Below, piece by piece: positions 29,333 to 39,538 of a stretch of 64,000 nucleotides of DNA; position 1 is the stretch's first letter, and each line of letters starts with the position of its first letter. Location: the NCBI RefSeq assembly GCF_002355735.1, contig NZ_AP014879.1, positions 2,294,001 to 2,358,000 of the forward strand, written 5' to 3'. This stretch comes from Sulfuricaulis limicola (GTDB lineage Bacteria > Pseudomonadota > Gammaproteobacteria > Acidiferrobacterales > Sulfurifustaceae). Below the pieces are notes generated by a model. It did not search any database, was not told the origin of the DNA, and worked only from the letters and a program-made list of their open reading frames with translations. Made by a program: the position numbers and the translations under genes.

Positions 29333-31785
29333 GTTCCGCTCGCGTGCGTGCGCACCGAGTTCCACTCCTGTTCCGGCAGCTGCAACACCTGGTGCAGCGG
29401 CTTGGGCGTGTCGATGCCATGCCCCTGCGCGTGGTCCACGCCGATTTCGCGCAACATCTCGATCAGGCCCGGGCTTTCCACCGATTCGGCGACGGTAATG
29501 AGTCCCATGACATGCCCGACCTGGTTGATGGCCTCCACCATGGCGCGGTGCAGCGGATCCTCCAGCATGCCCTCGACGAAGTCGCCGGCGATCTTGAGGT
29601 AATCCACGGTCAGGCTCTTGAGATAACCGAAGGAAGACAGCCCCGATCCGAAATCGTCGAGCGCGAAGCGGACGCCCATATGCTTGAAGCGCGCGATGAA
29701 ATCGCGCGCGCGGGTGAGATTGGCGATCGCCGCGGTTTCGGTGATCTCGAAACAGATGCTGCGCGGATCGACCCGGTACTGGGCGAACTGCTGCATGACG
29801 AATTCCAGAAACTGCTCGTCACCGAGCGACTGGCCGGAGAGGTTGATCGCGAACAGCGCCTTGCCGGATTCACCGCCGCCGGCGGCGCGCGCCTGGTATT
29901 TCTCCAGCATGGGAAACACCGTCCGGATCACCCAGCGGTCGATGGAAGGCATCAGGTGATAGCGCTCGGCGGCCGGGATGAAGGCCGCCGGCAGCACCAG
30001 GTCCTCGTCCTGCACGCGCACCAGGATTTCATGGAACGGGCCGGTCTGTTTCACCGTGTCCTGCAGCGGGACGATGGCCTGGCAGTACAGATCGAAGCTG
30101 TTGTTCTCCAGGCCCTGGCGCAGACGGTGCACCCACTGCATCTCGCCGCGGCGCTGGGCGAAGGCGCGGTCGTCCGGCTGATAAATATGAATGCGGTTGC
30201 GCCCGCGGTCCTTGGCGATGTAGCAGGCGGAGTCGGCGGCGCTCAGCACCTCCGTCAGGCCGCCGCTGTCGCGCGAGATCGGCACCAGGCCGATGGAAAC
30301 GCCGATCTCGAACGCGCGCCGCTCCCACATGAAACGGAAATCCTTGACCGACTGGCGCAGCAGGTCGGCGATCTGCTCGGCCTTGTCGACGGAACAGTCC
30401 TCGAGGATGACGCCGAATTCGTCGCCTCCCAGGCGCGCCAGCATGTCGCTGGCACGGATTTCTTTCTGCAGGTGGCTGGCCAGCTGCTTGAGCAGTTCAT
30501 CGCCGGCGATATGGCCGCAGGTGTCGTTCACGATCTTGAACTGGTCGAGGTCGAGATAAAGCAGCGCGTGCGTGCGTTCCCCGGCGCGCGCGCTTTCCAG
30601 CACGCGCTGCAGGCGTGACTCGAATTCGCGCCGGTTGAGCAGTCCCGTGAGCGGGTCGCGCGAGGCCAGAAAGGCCATGTGCCGGGCCATGCTCTGGATT
30701 TCCGTCACGTCGTGGAATACCACCACCGCGCCCAGGATCACCCCGTCGCGGTCGCGGATCGGCGCCGCCGAGTCCTGGATTTCGATCTTGCCGCCGTCAT
30801 GGCTCATCAGCAGGTGATGGCTGTCGTGGCGGATGGTGCGACCGTCCCGCAGGCAATAATGAATGGGATATTCCTCAAGGCGGTTGGACTCCTCGTCGAA
30901 GATCTTGAACACCTCGCTCAGGGGCTTGCCGCGCGCTTCGTCACCGCGCCATTCGGTAAATTGCTCTGCTACCGGGTTCATGTACACGATCCGGCCCGCG
31001 GCGTCGGTGGTGATCACGCCATCGCCGATGGACTCGAGCGTCACCTGCGCGCGCACCTTTTCCTGGAACAGCGCGTCTTCCGAGCGCTTCTTCTCGCGGT
31101 CGCGCGCCTCCTGCAGGGCCGCCGCCATGGCGTTGATGCCGTCCTCCAGCCGGCCGACCTCGCCGCCGGATTGCGTCGATACGCGGTAATCGAGCACGCC
31201 GTTCTTGATCTTTTCCACCGCCCGGGTCAGCGAAATCACCGGCCGCGTCACGCCGCGAGCCATGCGCAACGCGAACACTACGGTCAGCCCCAGGCCGAGC
31301 ACGACCATGAACAGACTTTGGAACAGGATACGGTTCTGTTCGGTTTGCAGCGCGGCACGGGAAAGCGACACCGAAACCCACCCCAACTGCCGGTGTGTGT
31401 CGGTCGCGCCGGACTCGCTGCGATAAATCGGCGCCAGGAACTTGTAGCGCATGACGTCGAGGACCGGGCCTTTGTCCTTTTCGTCGGCGGCGACGCGCGC
31501 GAGAATGCTCCCGCCCATGTCCGTGACACTCACCGACAGCACGTTCTTTTCCTTCAACACCGATTCGAGCAGTTCCTCCAGCTTCTTGCGGTTGCGGGTC
31601 GAAACCGCTTCCTCGCTGGTCGACGCCAGGCGCACGGCGAGTGTCTGGCCGCGATCGTGCAGCGCCTGTTCCAGGTCCTGGATACGGGCGTTGGTGAATT
31701 GCTGCAAGGCCAGCAGCAGCACCGCCACGGTCAGCGGGGCGAGAGCCAGAAACAGCACCCGCTTCTGGAGGCTCCATTCTTTCAT
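29323..31785 (-). CDS. HAMP-PAS-GGDEF-EAL cyclic-di-GMP signalling protein
   Basis: The 820-residue sensor has a membrane helix (10-30), a periplasmic region (31-150), a second helix (154-176), HAMP (177-228), PAS (245-365), a diguanylate cyclase domain with intact GGDEF (453-457), and an EAL phosphodiesterase domain. In the last the motif reads EIL (586-588). The residues expected for metal binding and catalysis are still there: N648, E680, DD710-711, K731, E767 and Q787. It may both make and break c-di-GMP. It is downstream of the SAM adenosyltransferase gene, with 7 bp between. Confidence 0.92.
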   Translation of the reverse strand: MKEWSLQKRVLFLALAPLTVAVLLLALQQFTNARIQDLEQALHDRGQTLAVRLASTSEEAVSTRNRKKLEELLESVLKEKNVLSVSVTDMGGSILARVAADEKDKGPVLDVMRYKFLAPIYRSESGATDTHRQLGWVSVSLSRAALQTEQNRILFQSLFMVVLGLGLTVVFALRMARGVTRPVISLTRAVEKIKNGVLDYRVSTQSGGEVGRLEDGINAMAAALQEARDREKKRSEDALFQEKVRAQVTLESIGDGVITTDAAGRIVYMNPVAEQFTEWRGDEARGKPLSEVFKIFDEESNRLEEYPIHYCLRDGRTIRHDSHHLLMSHDGGKIEIQDSAAPIRDRDGVILGAVVVFHDVTEIQSMARHMAFLASRDPLTGLLNRREFESRLQRVLESARAGERTHALLYLDLDQFKIVNDTCGHIAGDELLKQLASHLQKEIRASDMLARLGGDEFGVILEDCSVDKAEQIADLLRQSVKDFRFMWERRAFEIGVSIGLVPISRDSGGLTEVLSAADSACYIAKDRGRNRIHIYQPDDRAFAQRRGEMQWVHRLRQGLENNSFDLYCQAIVPLQDTVKQTGPFHEILVRVQDEDLVLPAAFIPAAERYHLMPSIDRWVIRTVFPMLEKYQARAAGGGESGKALFAINLSGQSLGDEQFLEFVMQQFAQYRVDPRSICFEITETAAIANLTRARDFIARFKHMGVRFALDDFGSGLSSFGYLKSLTVDYLKIAGDFVEGMLEDPLHRAMVEAINQVGHVMGLITVAESVESPGLIEMLREIGVDHAQGHGIDTPKPLHQVLQLPEQEWNSVRTHASGTAG

Positions 31786-31792
31786 GTGATTT

Positions 31793-32578
31793 TCATGGCA
31801 GTATCAGCGAGAGGGGATCGCCTGGCCGGAGTCCCAGCCGCGCCGCGGCGCTGCCGCCGTTGACGGCGACTTCGATCAGGCCGTTGGCGTTCTCGTACCA
31901 GAACGCCGCACCCGGCGGCACCTCCGAAAAAACCCGGGCGTATTTTAACACCTCCCCTCCGGCGCGAATGGCCTGTTCAGTGGATAGCGTCGAGGCACGC
32001 AAGCCACTGATACCGTTACCGTAATGATCTATATGGATAATTTCCGCTAGGTCGTCCGGCCAGGATATTTCGACCGGTCCGGAACCCGGTCCTTCCCCGC
32101 GCACCAGCAATGACTCCGTGGATCGCCTTTCAGGAAAATGGCTGACCGGTTCGGAATCCGGTATTTCCCCGCGCGCCAAACGTGCGGCGACCGGCGCGAA
32201 CAGATCGCGTCCGTGAAAACTGGCAGAAAGTTGCGGTGGACACCAATGGATCACGCGGCACTCATGTTCCGCGGCACGGCGTCGCACCATCTCGAACAGG
32301 CCGTTGTCCGGACCGACATACCAGCGCCGATCGGCCTGCAGCATGAGCGGACGGCGCGCGCTACCGACACCCGGATCGACGACACATACGAAAACCGTGC
32401 CCGGCGGGAAATCACGTGCATAGGCCGGCAGCAGATAGGCGCCGGCGCGGATGTTGAAAGCCGGTACAGCATGAAACAGGTCGATGACCGGCACGCCCGG
32501 CGCCTCGCACGCCAGCACCGCGTGCATCTGGCCCACATAGGGGTCGTTCAGGCCGAAATCGGTAAACAGGACAATCAT
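31793..32578 (-). CDS. S-adenosyl-L-methionine hydroxide adenosyltransferase (DUF62)
   Basis: The 261-residue enzyme of the fluorinase/chlorinase fold has TDFG at 6-9, VVDPGVG, GPDNGLFE, FHGRDLFAPVAA and DHYGN. Family members split SAM with water into adenosine and methionine; the chloride- or fluoride-using branches have an extra loop that I do not see. Its physiological role is unsettled. It appears to lead the GGDEF-EAL gene in a two-gene operon. Confidence 0.87.
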   Translation of the reverse strand: MIVLFTDFGLNDPYVGQMHAVLACEAPGVPVIDLFHAVPAFNIRAGAYLLPAYARDFPPGTVFVCVVDPGVGSARRPLMLQADRRWYVGPDNGLFEMVRRRAAEHECRVIHWCPPQLSASFHGRDLFAPVAARLARGEIPDSEPVSHFPERRSTESLLVRGEGPGSGPVEISWPDDLAEIIHIDHYGNGISGLRASTLSTEQAIRAGGEVLKYARVFSEVPPGAAFWYENANGLIEVAVNGGSAAARLGLRPGDPLSLILP

Positions 32579-32616
32579 GGCGCACCTGCCTTATTGTCTC
32601 TTACGGCGCTTTAAAT

Positions 32617-32644
32617 AAAAAAGCCGGGCATGCCCGGCTTTTTT
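32617..32644. terminator. strong bidirectional terminator after rplQ
   Basis: A perfect 28-bp palindrome: six A, an 8-base GC arm, its complement, and six T. Read leftward it closes the 31-kb ribosomal block 18 bp past the rplQ stop, and it works equally well in the other direction. Confidence 0.92.
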
Positions 32645-32662
32645 AACAAGGGGAAACCGCCG

Positions 32663-33193
32663 TTATTCCGCGGCCGCCTTGGAGGTCTTCTTGCTCTTGG
32701 CGGATTTCTTTTTGGTCGTGGCCTTCTTGGCCTTGCCCTTGGCAGTCTTGCCGCCCTTGGCCTTGGCCGCCTTGGTCTCGCCTCCGGCTGCAGCCGCGGC
32801 TTCGGCAACCGGCTCCGCCGCACCCGCTTCGGGCGCACGCAGTTCGGTCAGCTGCACCAGCGCCATGGGGGCGGCATCGCCGCGCCGGTAGCCGGTCTTG
32901 AGGATGCGCAGGTAGCCGCCCGGACGGTCCTTGAAACGCACGCCGAGATCGTCGAACAGCTTGCCTACCATATCGCGGTCACGCAGGCGCGAATAAGCCA
33001 GGCGCCGGTTGGCGAGCGAGGCGGTCTTGGCCAGCGTGATGAGCGGCTCGGCCACGCGCCGCAGCTCCTTCGCCTTCGGCAGCGTGGTCACCAACTGCTC
33101 GTGACGCAACAGCGAGACCGCCATGTTGCGGAACATCGCCTCGCGGTGGCTGCTGGTGCGGTTGAGTTTACGGCCGCTTTTGTGGTGACGCAT
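32663..33193 (-). CDS. rplQ: 50S ribosomal protein L17 with basic C-terminal tail
   Basis: The 176-residue L17 has a normal core ([17 protein letters not shown] to about residue 120) and then about 55 extra residues rich in Ala, Lys and Gly, with KAAKAKGG and KKATTKKK runs like histone H1 tails. E. coli L17 has 127 residues. The last gene of the alpha operon, it is followed by a strong terminator. The tail may bind RNA or be disordered; its role is unknown. Confidence 0.95.
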   Translation of the reverse strand: MRHHKSGRKLNRTSSHREAMFRNMAVSLLRHEQLVTTLPKAKELRRVAEPLITLAKTASLANRRLAYSRLRDRDMVGKLFDDLGVRFKDRPGGYLRILKTGYRRGDAAPMALVQLTELRAPEAGAAEPVAEAAAAAGGETKAAKAKGGKTAKGKAKKATTKKKSAKSKKTSKAAAE

Positions 33194-33218
33194 GATTTTT
33201 AACCTTCTACGCTTTTAA

Positions 33219-34232
33219 TCAGGAGGCGGAACCCATCTCCGGGGTTTTTTCCCTGTCCTTCAGGGAGGCCGGCGGCCAGTTCTCGAGCTTCATGCCGAGC
33301 GACAGGCCGTGCTGGGCCAGCACGTCCTTGATCTCGGTCAGCGATTTCTTGCCGAGGTTGGGGGTCTTGAGCAATTCGAACTCGGAACGCTGGATCAGGT
33401 CGCCGATGTAGAAAATGTTCTCGGCCTTGAGGCAATTGGCCGAACGCACCGTGAGCTCGAGATCGTCCACCGGGCGCAGCAGCAGCGGGTCCATTTCGGG
33501 CTCGCGCTTCTCCTCCGCCTTGGTCTCCGGGCTCTTCAGGTCGACGAAGATGGAAATCTGATCCTGCAGGATATTGGCCGAACGCCGCACCGCCTCTTCC
33601 GGGTTGATGGCGCCGTTGGTCTCGATGTCGAGAATCAGCTTGTCAAGATCGGTGCGCTGTTCCACGCGCGCGTTCTCGACCGTGTAGGCCACGCGGCGGA
33701 TCGGGCTGAACGAGGCGTCGAGCTGCATCACGCCGATGGCGCGGGCTTCGGCGCCGGGCGCGCGCGCCGTGACCGGCTGGTAGCCGCGACCGCGGTTGAC
33801 CTTGAGTTCCATGTTCAGCGTCGCTTCCTTGGTCAGGGTGGCGATCACGTGCTTCGGGTCCACCACTTCCACGTCATGTTCCAGCTGGATGTCGCCGGCG
33901 GTGACGACGCCCGGACCCTTCCTGGAGAGCTTCAGCGTGACCTCGTCGCGGCCGTGCATGCGCAGGGCGACGGTCTTGAGATTGAGCAGGATTTCGATCA
34001 CGTCCTCCTGCACGCCCTCCATGGTGGAGTATTCGTGCAGCACGCCGTCGATCTTGACCTCGGTGATCGCGCTCCCCGGCATCGAGGACAGCAGGATGCG
34101 GCGCAGCGCATTGCCGAGCGTGTAGCCGAACCCGCGTTCGAGCGGTTCCAGCGTGATCTTCGCGTGCGTGGGGGAAAGCGTCTGCACGTCCACCAGACGC
34201 GGCTTCAGAAATTCGGTTGCAGAACTCTGCAT
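33219..34232 (-). CDS. rpoA: RNA polymerase subunit alpha
   Basis: A 337-residue alpha subunit. The N-terminal dimerisation domain (about 1-235) contains the [18 protein letters not shown] core. A linker follows, then the C-terminal domain (about 250-325) that touches UP elements and activators, with [18 protein letters not shown]. The length is close to E. coli (329). It lies in the order rpsM-rpsK-rpsD-rpoA-rplQ. Confidence 0.98.
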   Translation of the reverse strand: MQSSATEFLKPRLVDVQTLSPTHAKITLEPLERGFGYTLGNALRRILLSSMPGSAITEVKIDGVLHEYSTMEGVQEDVIEILLNLKTVALRMHGRDEVTLKLSRKGPGVVTAGDIQLEHDVEVVDPKHVIATLTKEATLNMELKVNRGRGYQPVTARAPGAEARAIGVMQLDASFSPIRRVAYTVENARVEQRTDLDKLILDIETNGAINPEEAVRRSANILQDQISIFVDLKSPETKAEEKREPEMDPLLLRPVDDLELTVRSANCLKAENIFYIGDLIQRSEFELLKTPNLGKKSLTEIKDVLAQHGLSLGMKLENWPPASLKDREKTPEMGSAS

Positions 34233-34262
34233 GAGAGCGTCCTCGTTAAGATGCGGATCAGG

Positions 34263-34889
34263 TTACTTCGAATAAAGCGCCACGACGAGACTTTCGTTGA
34301 TGTCCGACGGCAAGTCATTGCGTTCCGGCACGCTCTTGAACGTGCCCTTCATGCCCTTGATGTCGACATCCAGCCATTCCGGAATTCCGCGCTGGCCGGC
34401 CGCTTCGAGCGCGGCCTTGATGCGCAACTGTTCCTGCGCCGACGCGGAGATCTCGATGAGATCATTCGGACGCGCCTGGTAAGACGGGATGTTGACGCGC
34501 CGGCCGTTCACGCGCACGGCGTTATGCCGCACCAGTTGTCTGGCCTCGGCGCGCGAAACGCCGAATCCCATGCGGTAGACGACGTTGTCCAGGCGCGATT
34601 CGAGCATCTTCAGAAGATCCTCGCCGGTCGAGCCCTTGTGGCGCGCGGCTTCCTCGTAGTAATTCTGGAACTGGCGCTCGAGAATGCCGTAGATGCGGCG
34701 CAGCTTCTGCTTCTCGCGCAGCTGCTTGCCGTAATCGGACAGGCGGCTTTTCTGCTGGCCGTGCTGGCCGGGGGCATAGGCGCGTTTCTCCACCGGACAC
34801 TTTTCGGTGAAGCATTTCTCGCCTTTCAGGAACAGCTTGCCGCCTTCGCGACGGCAAAGACGGCATTTGGAATCGTTGTAACGTGCCAC
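34263..34889 (-). CDS. rpsD: 30S ribosomal protein S4, zinc-binding (C+) form
   Basis: The 208-residue S4 nucleates 30S body assembly and, in E. coli, represses the alpha operon. Its N-terminus carries four cysteines, C9, C12, C26 and C31, spaced as in the zinc-binding S4 of Thermus. The E. coli protein lacks this set. The S4 RNA-binding domain follows at about residues 98-160. It begins 24 bp after rpsK. Confidence 0.96.
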   Translation of the reverse strand: MARYNDSKCRLCRREGGKLFLKGEKCFTEKCPVEKRAYAPGQHGQQKSRLSDYGKQLREKQKLRRIYGILERQFQNYYEEAARHKGSTGEDLLKMLESRLDNVVYRMGFGVSRAEARQLVRHNAVRVNGRRVNIPSYQARPNDLIEISASAQEQLRIKAALEAAGQRGIPEWLDVDIKGMKGTFKSVPERNDLPSDINESLVVALYSK

Positions 34890-34913
34890 TGGATTTGTCT
34901 CTCCGTCAGGAAT

Positions 34914-35333
34914 TTACACGCGACGCCGCTTGGCCGGACGGCACCCGTTGTGGGGCATCGCGGTCACGTCGATGATGTTGGCGATTTCGAATCCCAGCGC
35001 ATGCAGCGCCCGCACCGCGGACTCGCGTCCTGGACCTGGGCCCTTCACGCGCACCTCGAGCGAACGCACGCCGTACTCCTGCGCCGCACGCCCTGCCTTG
35101 TCGGCCGACACCTGGGCGGCGAACGGCGTGCTCTTGCGTGAACCCTTGAAACCGGTGTTGCCGCAGGTCGACCACGACAGCACGTTGCCCTGGCGGTCGG
35201 TGATCGAAATGATGGTGTTGTTGAAGGAGGCGTGGATATGGGCAATGCCCTCGGACACGCTTTTCTTCACGCGCTTCTTGGCCTTGGCCGGCGCGCTCGC
35301 GGTGGATTCAGGTGCAGCTGGATTGGTTGCCAT
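34914..35333 (-). CDS. rpsK: 30S ribosomal protein S11
   Basis: The 139-residue S11 of the platform has the conserved [10 protein letters not shown] block and the C-terminal [18 protein letters not shown]. An Ala/Pro/Lys-rich N-terminal extension of about 10 residues is longer than in E. coli (129 aa). It lies between rpsM (19-bp gap) and rpsD. Confidence 0.97.
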   Translation of the reverse strand: MATNPAAPESTASAPAKAKKRVKKSVSEGIAHIHASFNNTIISITDRQGNVLSWSTCGNTGFKGSRKSTPFAAQVSADKAGRAAQEYGVRSLEVRVKGPGPGRESAVRALHALGFEIANIIDVTAMPHNGCRPAKRRRV

Positions 35334-35352
35334 GATTCAGTGTTCCGTGTGC

Positions 35353-35733
35353 CTAAGCGGTGGTCGGCTTGCCGGTGCCGCGAATGACGCTCTTGCGCGG
35401 CCCCTTGCGGGTACGGGCGTTGGTTTTGGTGCGCTGCCCGCGCACCGGCAGCCCGCGGCGATGACGCATGCCGCGGTAGGTGCCGAGATCCATGAGGCGC
35501 TTGACGCTCATCGACATGGTGCGGCGCAGGTCGCCTTCGACCGTGAATTTCCCCACCTCGATGCGGATCTTATCGACTTCGGCGTCGGTCAGATCCTTCA
35601 CCTTGGTGGACGTAGCCACGCCGCTGGCGGCGCAGATATTGCGCGCACGGGTGCGGCCGATGCCGTAAATCGACGTCAGCGCGATCCAGACATGTTTCTG
35701 GTTCGGTAAATTGATACCTGCAATTCGGGCCAT
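35353..35733 (-). CDS. rpsM: 30S ribosomal protein S13
   Basis: The 126-residue S13 of the 30S head begins [14 protein letters not shown] and has the helix-two-turn-helix segment IYGIGRTRA and the basic tail [14 protein letters not shown] that contacts P-site tRNA. It opens the alpha operon after a 211-bp gap that holds two strong hairpins. Confidence 0.97.
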   Translation of the reverse strand: MARIAGINLPNQKHVWIALTSIYGIGRTRARNICAASGVATSTKVKDLTDAEVDKIRIEVGKFTVEGDLRRTMSMSVKRLMDLGTYRGMRHRRGLPVRGQRTKTNARTRKGPRKSVIRGTGKPTTA

Positions 35734-35877
35734 TGTTAGCCTGTCTCCTGCTGCCTGCCCTGCGAGAAAACGCGCAAGGTTACTGATTTAACTGTTAAAA
35801 ATCAAGCTTTAATCTATCTTATCCGGTGTTTCTTGCCTGCCATCCTGGCGAAACGTCATTTACTTCGCTAATCCCCA

Positions 35878-35933
35878 GCCCGGCCTTCCATGGCCGGGCG
35901 TTCGCCGGCGCGAGCGTCCACCGGACGCTCGCG
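35878..35933 (-). promoter_or_regulatory. two tandem hairpins between rpmJ and rpsM (alpha operon leader or spc terminator)
   Basis: Stem 35878-35885/35892-35899 (8 bp, loop 6) and stem 35909-35919/35923-35933 (11 bp, loop 3) lie just past rpmJ. Neither is followed by a U-tract. About 60 bp closer to rpsM, TTGATT with a 17-bp spacer and TAACCT could be a weak promoter. In E. coli this gap carries the S4-binding alpha leader; whether the same pseudoknot forms here needs folding. Confidence 0.5.
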
Positions 35934-35944
35934 AAATCCCCGGC

Positions 35945-36058
35945 TCACCCCTGCCGTTGCTTATGGGTCGGATCCGAGCAAATCACGCGCACGACACGCT
36001 TGCGGCGCACGATTTTGCAGTTCCGGCACATTTTCTTGACCGATGCCCTGACTTTCAT
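35945..36058 (-). CDS. rpmJ: 50S ribosomal protein L36 (zinc-binding form)
   Basis: This 37-residue gene begins [15 protein letters not shown] and ends THKQRQG. The zinc ligands C11, C14, C27 and H32 are all present, which is the C+ form. It sits between secY (32-bp gap) and rpsM, its normal place at the end of the spc operon. An AGGAGAG ribosome-binding site precedes the ATG. Confidence 0.96.
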   Translation of the reverse strand: MKVRASVKKMCRNCKIVRRKRVVRVICSDPTHKQRQG

Positions 36059-36090
36059 TGCCTCTCTCCTGTTGCCACTCAAACCGCCTG

Positions 36091-37437
36091 CTAGCGCGGC
36101 AGACCCATCCCGCCGGTCAGATTCGCCTTCTTCAGCAGGCTCTCATACTGGTGCGACATGAGCCGGGCCTGTACCTGGGCCATGAAATCCATGCACACCA
36201 CCACCACGATCAAGAGTGAAGTGCCGCCGAAATAGAACGGCACGTTCCACTTCACGATCATGAACTCCGGCAGCAGACACACCAACGTCACGTAAATCGC
36301 CCCGCCCAGGGTCAGCCGCGACATCACGCCATCGATGTAACCCGCCGTCTGCTCGCCCGGACGTATGCCCGGGATGAACGCGCCGGACTTCTTCAGATTC
36401 TCCGCCGTCTCCTTGGGATTGAACACCAGGGCGGTATAGAAGAAACAGAAAAACACGATCGCCGAGGCGTACAAAAGCACGTAAATCGGCTGGCCGGGCG
36501 ACAGCGTCGTCGCGATGTTGCGCAGCCATTCCATGCCCTCGGCCTGTCCGAACCAGCTCACCACCGTGGCCGGGAGCAGGATGATGCTCGAGGCGAAAAT
36601 CGGCGGAATCACGCCCGCCATGTTCACCTTGAGCGGCAAGTGGCTGGTCTGGCCCGCCATCACTCTTCGTCCCTGCTGGCGCTTGGCGTAATTCACCGTG
36701 ATGCGCCGCTGCCCGCGTTCGACGAATACCACGAACGCCGTGACCGCCAGCGCGATGGCAAACAGGGTCAGCACGAACAGCGGATTGAACGTGCCGCGGC
36801 TGGCCAACTCCAGCGTATGCGCGATGGCTCCCGGCAAGCCGGCCACGATGCCGGCAAAAATCAGCAGCGAGATGCCATTGCCGATGCCGCGCTCGGTCAC
36901 CTGTTCACCGAGCCACATCAAAAACATCGTCCCGGTCACGAGCGAAACCACCGTGATCAGCTTGAATCCGATTCCCGGCGCTATCACCACCGGCATGCCG
37001 GCCGAGGTCTGGCTCTCCAGCGCAATGGCAATGCCAAGCGCCTGGAAGGTCGCCAGCACCACCGTGCCGTAACGGGTGTACTGCGTAATCTTGCGCCGAC
37101 CGCTCTCGCCCTCTTTCTTCAGCTGCTCCAGCGTCGGGATCACCGACGTCATCAGCTGCATGATGATGGACGCCGAGATGTACGGCATGATCCCGAGCGC
37201 GAACAGGGAAAATCGCTGCAGCGCGCCGCCGGAAAACATGTTGAACAGTCCGACGATCGAACTTTGCGTGCCCTCGAACATCTGGGCCAGGGCCACGGGG
37301 TTGATGCCCGGCACCGGTATATAGGTACCGATGCGGTAAACAATCAACGCCCCCAGGACAAAGAAGATCCGTTGCCGCAGCTCCGTGAGCTTTCCCAAGC
37401 CCGCGAGCCCGCCGAAACTTCCTGCAGGGCTGCTCAT
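36091..37437 (-). CDS. secY: preprotein translocase subunit SecY
   Basis: The 448-residue channel subunit of SecYEG has ten membrane helices, with the plug region after helix 1 and the [12 protein letters not shown] loop on the cytosolic side where SecA and ribosomes bind. Its start overlaps the rplO stop by one base (TGATG), so translation is coupled. Confidence 0.97.
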   Translation of the reverse strand: MSSPAGSFGGLAGLGKLTELRQRIFFVLGALIVYRIGTYIPVPGINPVALAQMFEGTQSSIVGLFNMFSGGALQRFSLFALGIMPYISASIIMQLMTSVIPTLEQLKKEGESGRRKITQYTRYGTVVLATFQALGIAIALESQTSAGMPVVIAPGIGFKLITVVSLVTGTMFLMWLGEQVTERGIGNGISLLIFAGIVAGLPGAIAHTLELASRGTFNPLFVLTLFAIALAVTAFVVFVERGQRRITVNYAKRQQGRRVMAGQTSHLPLKVNMAGVIPPIFASSIILLPATVVSWFGQAEGMEWLRNIATTLSPGQPIYVLLYASAIVFFCFFYTALVFNPKETAENLKKSGAFIPGIRPGEQTAGYIDGVMSRLTLGGAIYVTLVCLLPEFMIVKWNVPFYFGGTSLLIVVVVCMDFMAQVQARLMSHQYESLLKKANLTGGMGLPR

Positions 37438-37877
37438 CAGTCTTCGATCTTCCCGCCGGCCTTGGTCACGGCCTCGCGCGCGCCCTTGGTCAAGCGGATG
37501 CCGCGCAGCGTCACCGCTTTTTCCAGCGTGCCGGAGAGATAAACCTTGGCCTGTTCCGCCTGCGCCGGCACGATGTTGGCCTTCTTGAGCGCGGCCAGAT
37601 CAATCACCGCCTCTTCCAGCTTGCCCAGTTCCTGCAAGCGGACCTCGGCGGTATGGCCGGCCACCTTCGCGGCGGAACGGAAACCGCGCTTGGGCAGACG
37701 CCGTTGAATCGGCATCTGGCCGCCTTCGAATCCGACCTTGTGATAGCCGCCGGCACGCGCGGTCTGGCCCTTGTGGCCCTTGCCGCTGGTCTTGCCGAGA
37801 CCCGAGCCGCCGCCGCGGCCGAGACGCTTGGCAGCGGTCTTGGCGCCGCGACCCGGCTTCATGGTATTCAGTTGCAT
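37437..37877 (-). CDS. rplO: 50S ribosomal protein L15
   Basis: The 146-residue L15 starts [15 protein letters not shown]. The Gly-rich [18 protein letters not shown] loop enters 23S rRNA. I prefer the ATG at 37877 because GAGGA is then 9 bases away; an ATG at 37883 overlaps the rpmD stop and would add two residues. It is followed directly by secY. Confidence 0.95.
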   Translation of the reverse strand: MQLNTMKPGRGAKTAAKRLGRGGGSGLGKTSGKGHKGQTARAGGYHKVGFEGGQMPIQRRLPKRGFRSAAKVAGHTAEVRLQELGKLEEAVIDLAALKKANIVPAQAEQAKVYLSGTLEKAVTLRGIRLTKGAREAVTKAGGKIED

Positions 37878-37879
37878 GG

Positions 37880-38080
37880 TCATACTTCCTCGCACTTCAC
37901 CATATAGGCGACTTTGTTGATCATGCCGCGCACAGCGGAGGTGTCTTCCAGCTCCACGGTGTGATGGCGCCGGCGCAGCCCGAGGCCGCGCACCGTGGCC
38001 ATGTGGCTCTTGCCGGTGCCGTACGGGCTCTTGAGCAGCGTCACGCGCAATTTCTTTCCTGATTTTGGATTTGCCGCCAT
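37880..38080 (-). CDS. rpmD: 50S ribosomal protein L30
   Basis: The 66-residue L30 has the [13 protein letters not shown] strand, the [15 protein letters not shown] core and a C-terminal extension MVKCEEV. It begins at ATG 38080, 10 bp past the rpsE stop. The upstream in-frame start at 38122 lies inside rpsE and is ignored. Confidence 0.95.
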   Translation of the reverse strand: MAANPKSGKKLRVTLLKSPYGTGKSHMATVRGLGLRRRHHTVELEDTSAVRGMINKVAYMVKCEEV

Positions 38081-38090
38081 GGTTCGCCCC

Positions 38091-38597
38091 TTAACCCAGA
38101 ATTTCTTCCACGCGCTTGCCACGCTTGCGCGCGACCGTTTCCGGACTGTGCATGGCCTGCAGACCCTTGATGGTGGCGCGCACCATGTTGACCGGGTTGC
38201 GCGAACCGAGGCACTTGGCCAGCACGTCCTGCACTCCCACGACCTCGAACACGGCGCGCATGGCGCCGCCCGCGATGATGCCCGTGCCCACCGAGGCCGG
38301 CTTGATGACGACCTTGGAAGCGCCGTGCGCGGCGGTTACCGCGTGATGCAGGGTCGGGCCCTTGAGCTGGACCTTCATCATGTTGCGACGCGCATTTTCC
38401 ATGGCCTTGCTGACCGCCGCCGGAACCTCGCGCGCCTTGCCGCGGCCGATGCCAATGCGGCCGGCGCCATCACCAACCACGGTCAACGCGGAAAAGCCGA
38501 AGATGCGGCCGCCCTTCACGACCTTGGCCACGCGCCGGACGCTGATCAGTTTTTCCTGGAGATTGTCGCTCCGAGCCTCGGATTCGCCGAATGCCAT
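38091..38597 (-). CDS. rpsE: 30S ribosomal protein S5
   Basis: The 168-residue S5 has a double-stranded RNA-binding-like N-terminal domain ([19 protein letters not shown]) and a C-terminal domain with [19 protein letters not shown]. It sits at the decoding side of the 30S subunit and helps fidelity. It lies 10 bp after rplR. Confidence 0.97.
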   Translation of the reverse strand: MAFGESEARSDNLQEKLISVRRVAKVVKGGRIFGFSALTVVGDGAGRIGIGRGKAREVPAAVSKAMENARRNMMKVQLKGPTLHHAVTAAHGASKVVIKPASVGTGIIAGGAMRAVFEVVGVQDVLAKCLGSRNPVNMVRATIKGLQAMHSPETVARKRGKRVEEILG

Positions 38598-38607
38598 AAT
38601 GTCGTCC

Positions 38608-38964
38608 TCAGAATTCCAAACCGTTTTCGCGCGCGGCGTCGGCCAGTGCCTTCACGCGTCCGTGATACTTGAAGCCCGAGCGGTCGAACGCCACGCGCGT
38701 AATGCCCGCGGTCTTCGCCTTTTCGGCGATGCGTTTGCCGATCAGTTTCGCCGCCTCGACGTTGCCGCCGTGCTTGACCTGGCCGCGCACATCCGGCTCC
38801 ACCGTGGAGGCCGAGGCCAGCACCTTGCCGCCGGTCTTGTCGATGATCTGGGCGTAGATATGGCGCGGCGTGCGATGCACGCACAGGCGGTCGGCCTGCA
38901 GGCCGGAAATTTTTCGCCGGATCTGCCGCGCGCGGCGCAGCCGTGTATTGATTTCTCTTTTCAT
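38608..38964 (-). CDS. rplR: 50S ribosomal protein L18
   Basis: The 118-residue 5S rRNA-binding protein starts with a basic stretch ([10 protein letters not shown]) followed by the [17 protein letters not shown] core and ends [16 protein letters not shown]. The length equals that of E. coli (117). Confidence 0.97.
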   Translation of the reverse strand: MKREINTRLRRARQIRRKISGLQADRLCVHRTPRHIYAQIIDKTGGKVLASASTVEPDVRGQVKHGGNVEAAKLIGKRIAEKAKTAGITRVAFDRSGFKYHGRVKALADAARENGLEF

Positions 38965-38992
38965 AAAATTCGTTTACCTGAGCTGAAGCCGG

Positions 38993-39526
38993 TTACTTCT
39001 TCTTGGCTTCTTTCTTGACTACCACTTCATTGACGTAGCGCACGCCCTTGCCCTTGTACGGCTCGGGCGAACGGTATGCGCGAATCTCGGCGGCCACCTG
39101 GCCCACCAGCTGTTTGTCCGCGCCCTTGACCACGAGATTGGTCTGGTCCGGCGCCTCGATGGTGATCCCGTTGGGAATGTCGTACACGATCGGGTGCGAG
39201 TAACCCAGCGTCAGGTTGAGCTTCTTGCCCTGCACCGCGGCACGATAGCCGACGCCGATGATGGTGAGCTTCTTCTCGAAACCCTTGGCCACGCCGTTGA
39301 CCATGTTGTTCACCAGCGCCCGCGTGGTGCCGGAAATGGCACGCGCCAGCGTCGAGTCGTTGGTGCGCTGGAACTTGAGCAGGTTGCCTTCCTGCGTCAT
39401 CTTCACCAGCGGGTGCATCTCATGCTCCAGGTTCCCCTTGGGGCCCTTGACGCTGAGCTTGGCGCCCGCGAGCGCGATCTGCACCCCGCTCGGGACCGCC
39501 ACCGGATTTTTCGCGATTCGTGACAT
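38993..39526 (-). CDS. rplF: 50S ribosomal protein L6
   Basis: The 177-residue L6 consists of two related alpha/beta domains. It opens MSRIAKNPVAVP and has the GVGYRAAVQGKKLNLTLGYSH turn and the SPEPYKGKGVRY signature at the C-terminus. It binds near the sarcin-ricin loop. Confidence 0.97.
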   Translation of the reverse strand: MSRIAKNPVAVPSGVQIALAGAKLSVKGPKGNLEHEMHPLVKMTQEGNLLKFQRTNDSTLARAISGTTRALVNNMVNGVAKGFEKKLTIIGVGYRAAVQGKKLNLTLGYSHPIVYDIPNGITIEAPDQTNLVVKGADKQLVGQVAAEIRAYRSPEPYKGKGVRYVNEVVVKKEAKKK

Positions 39527-39538
39527 GGTTCAATGCTC

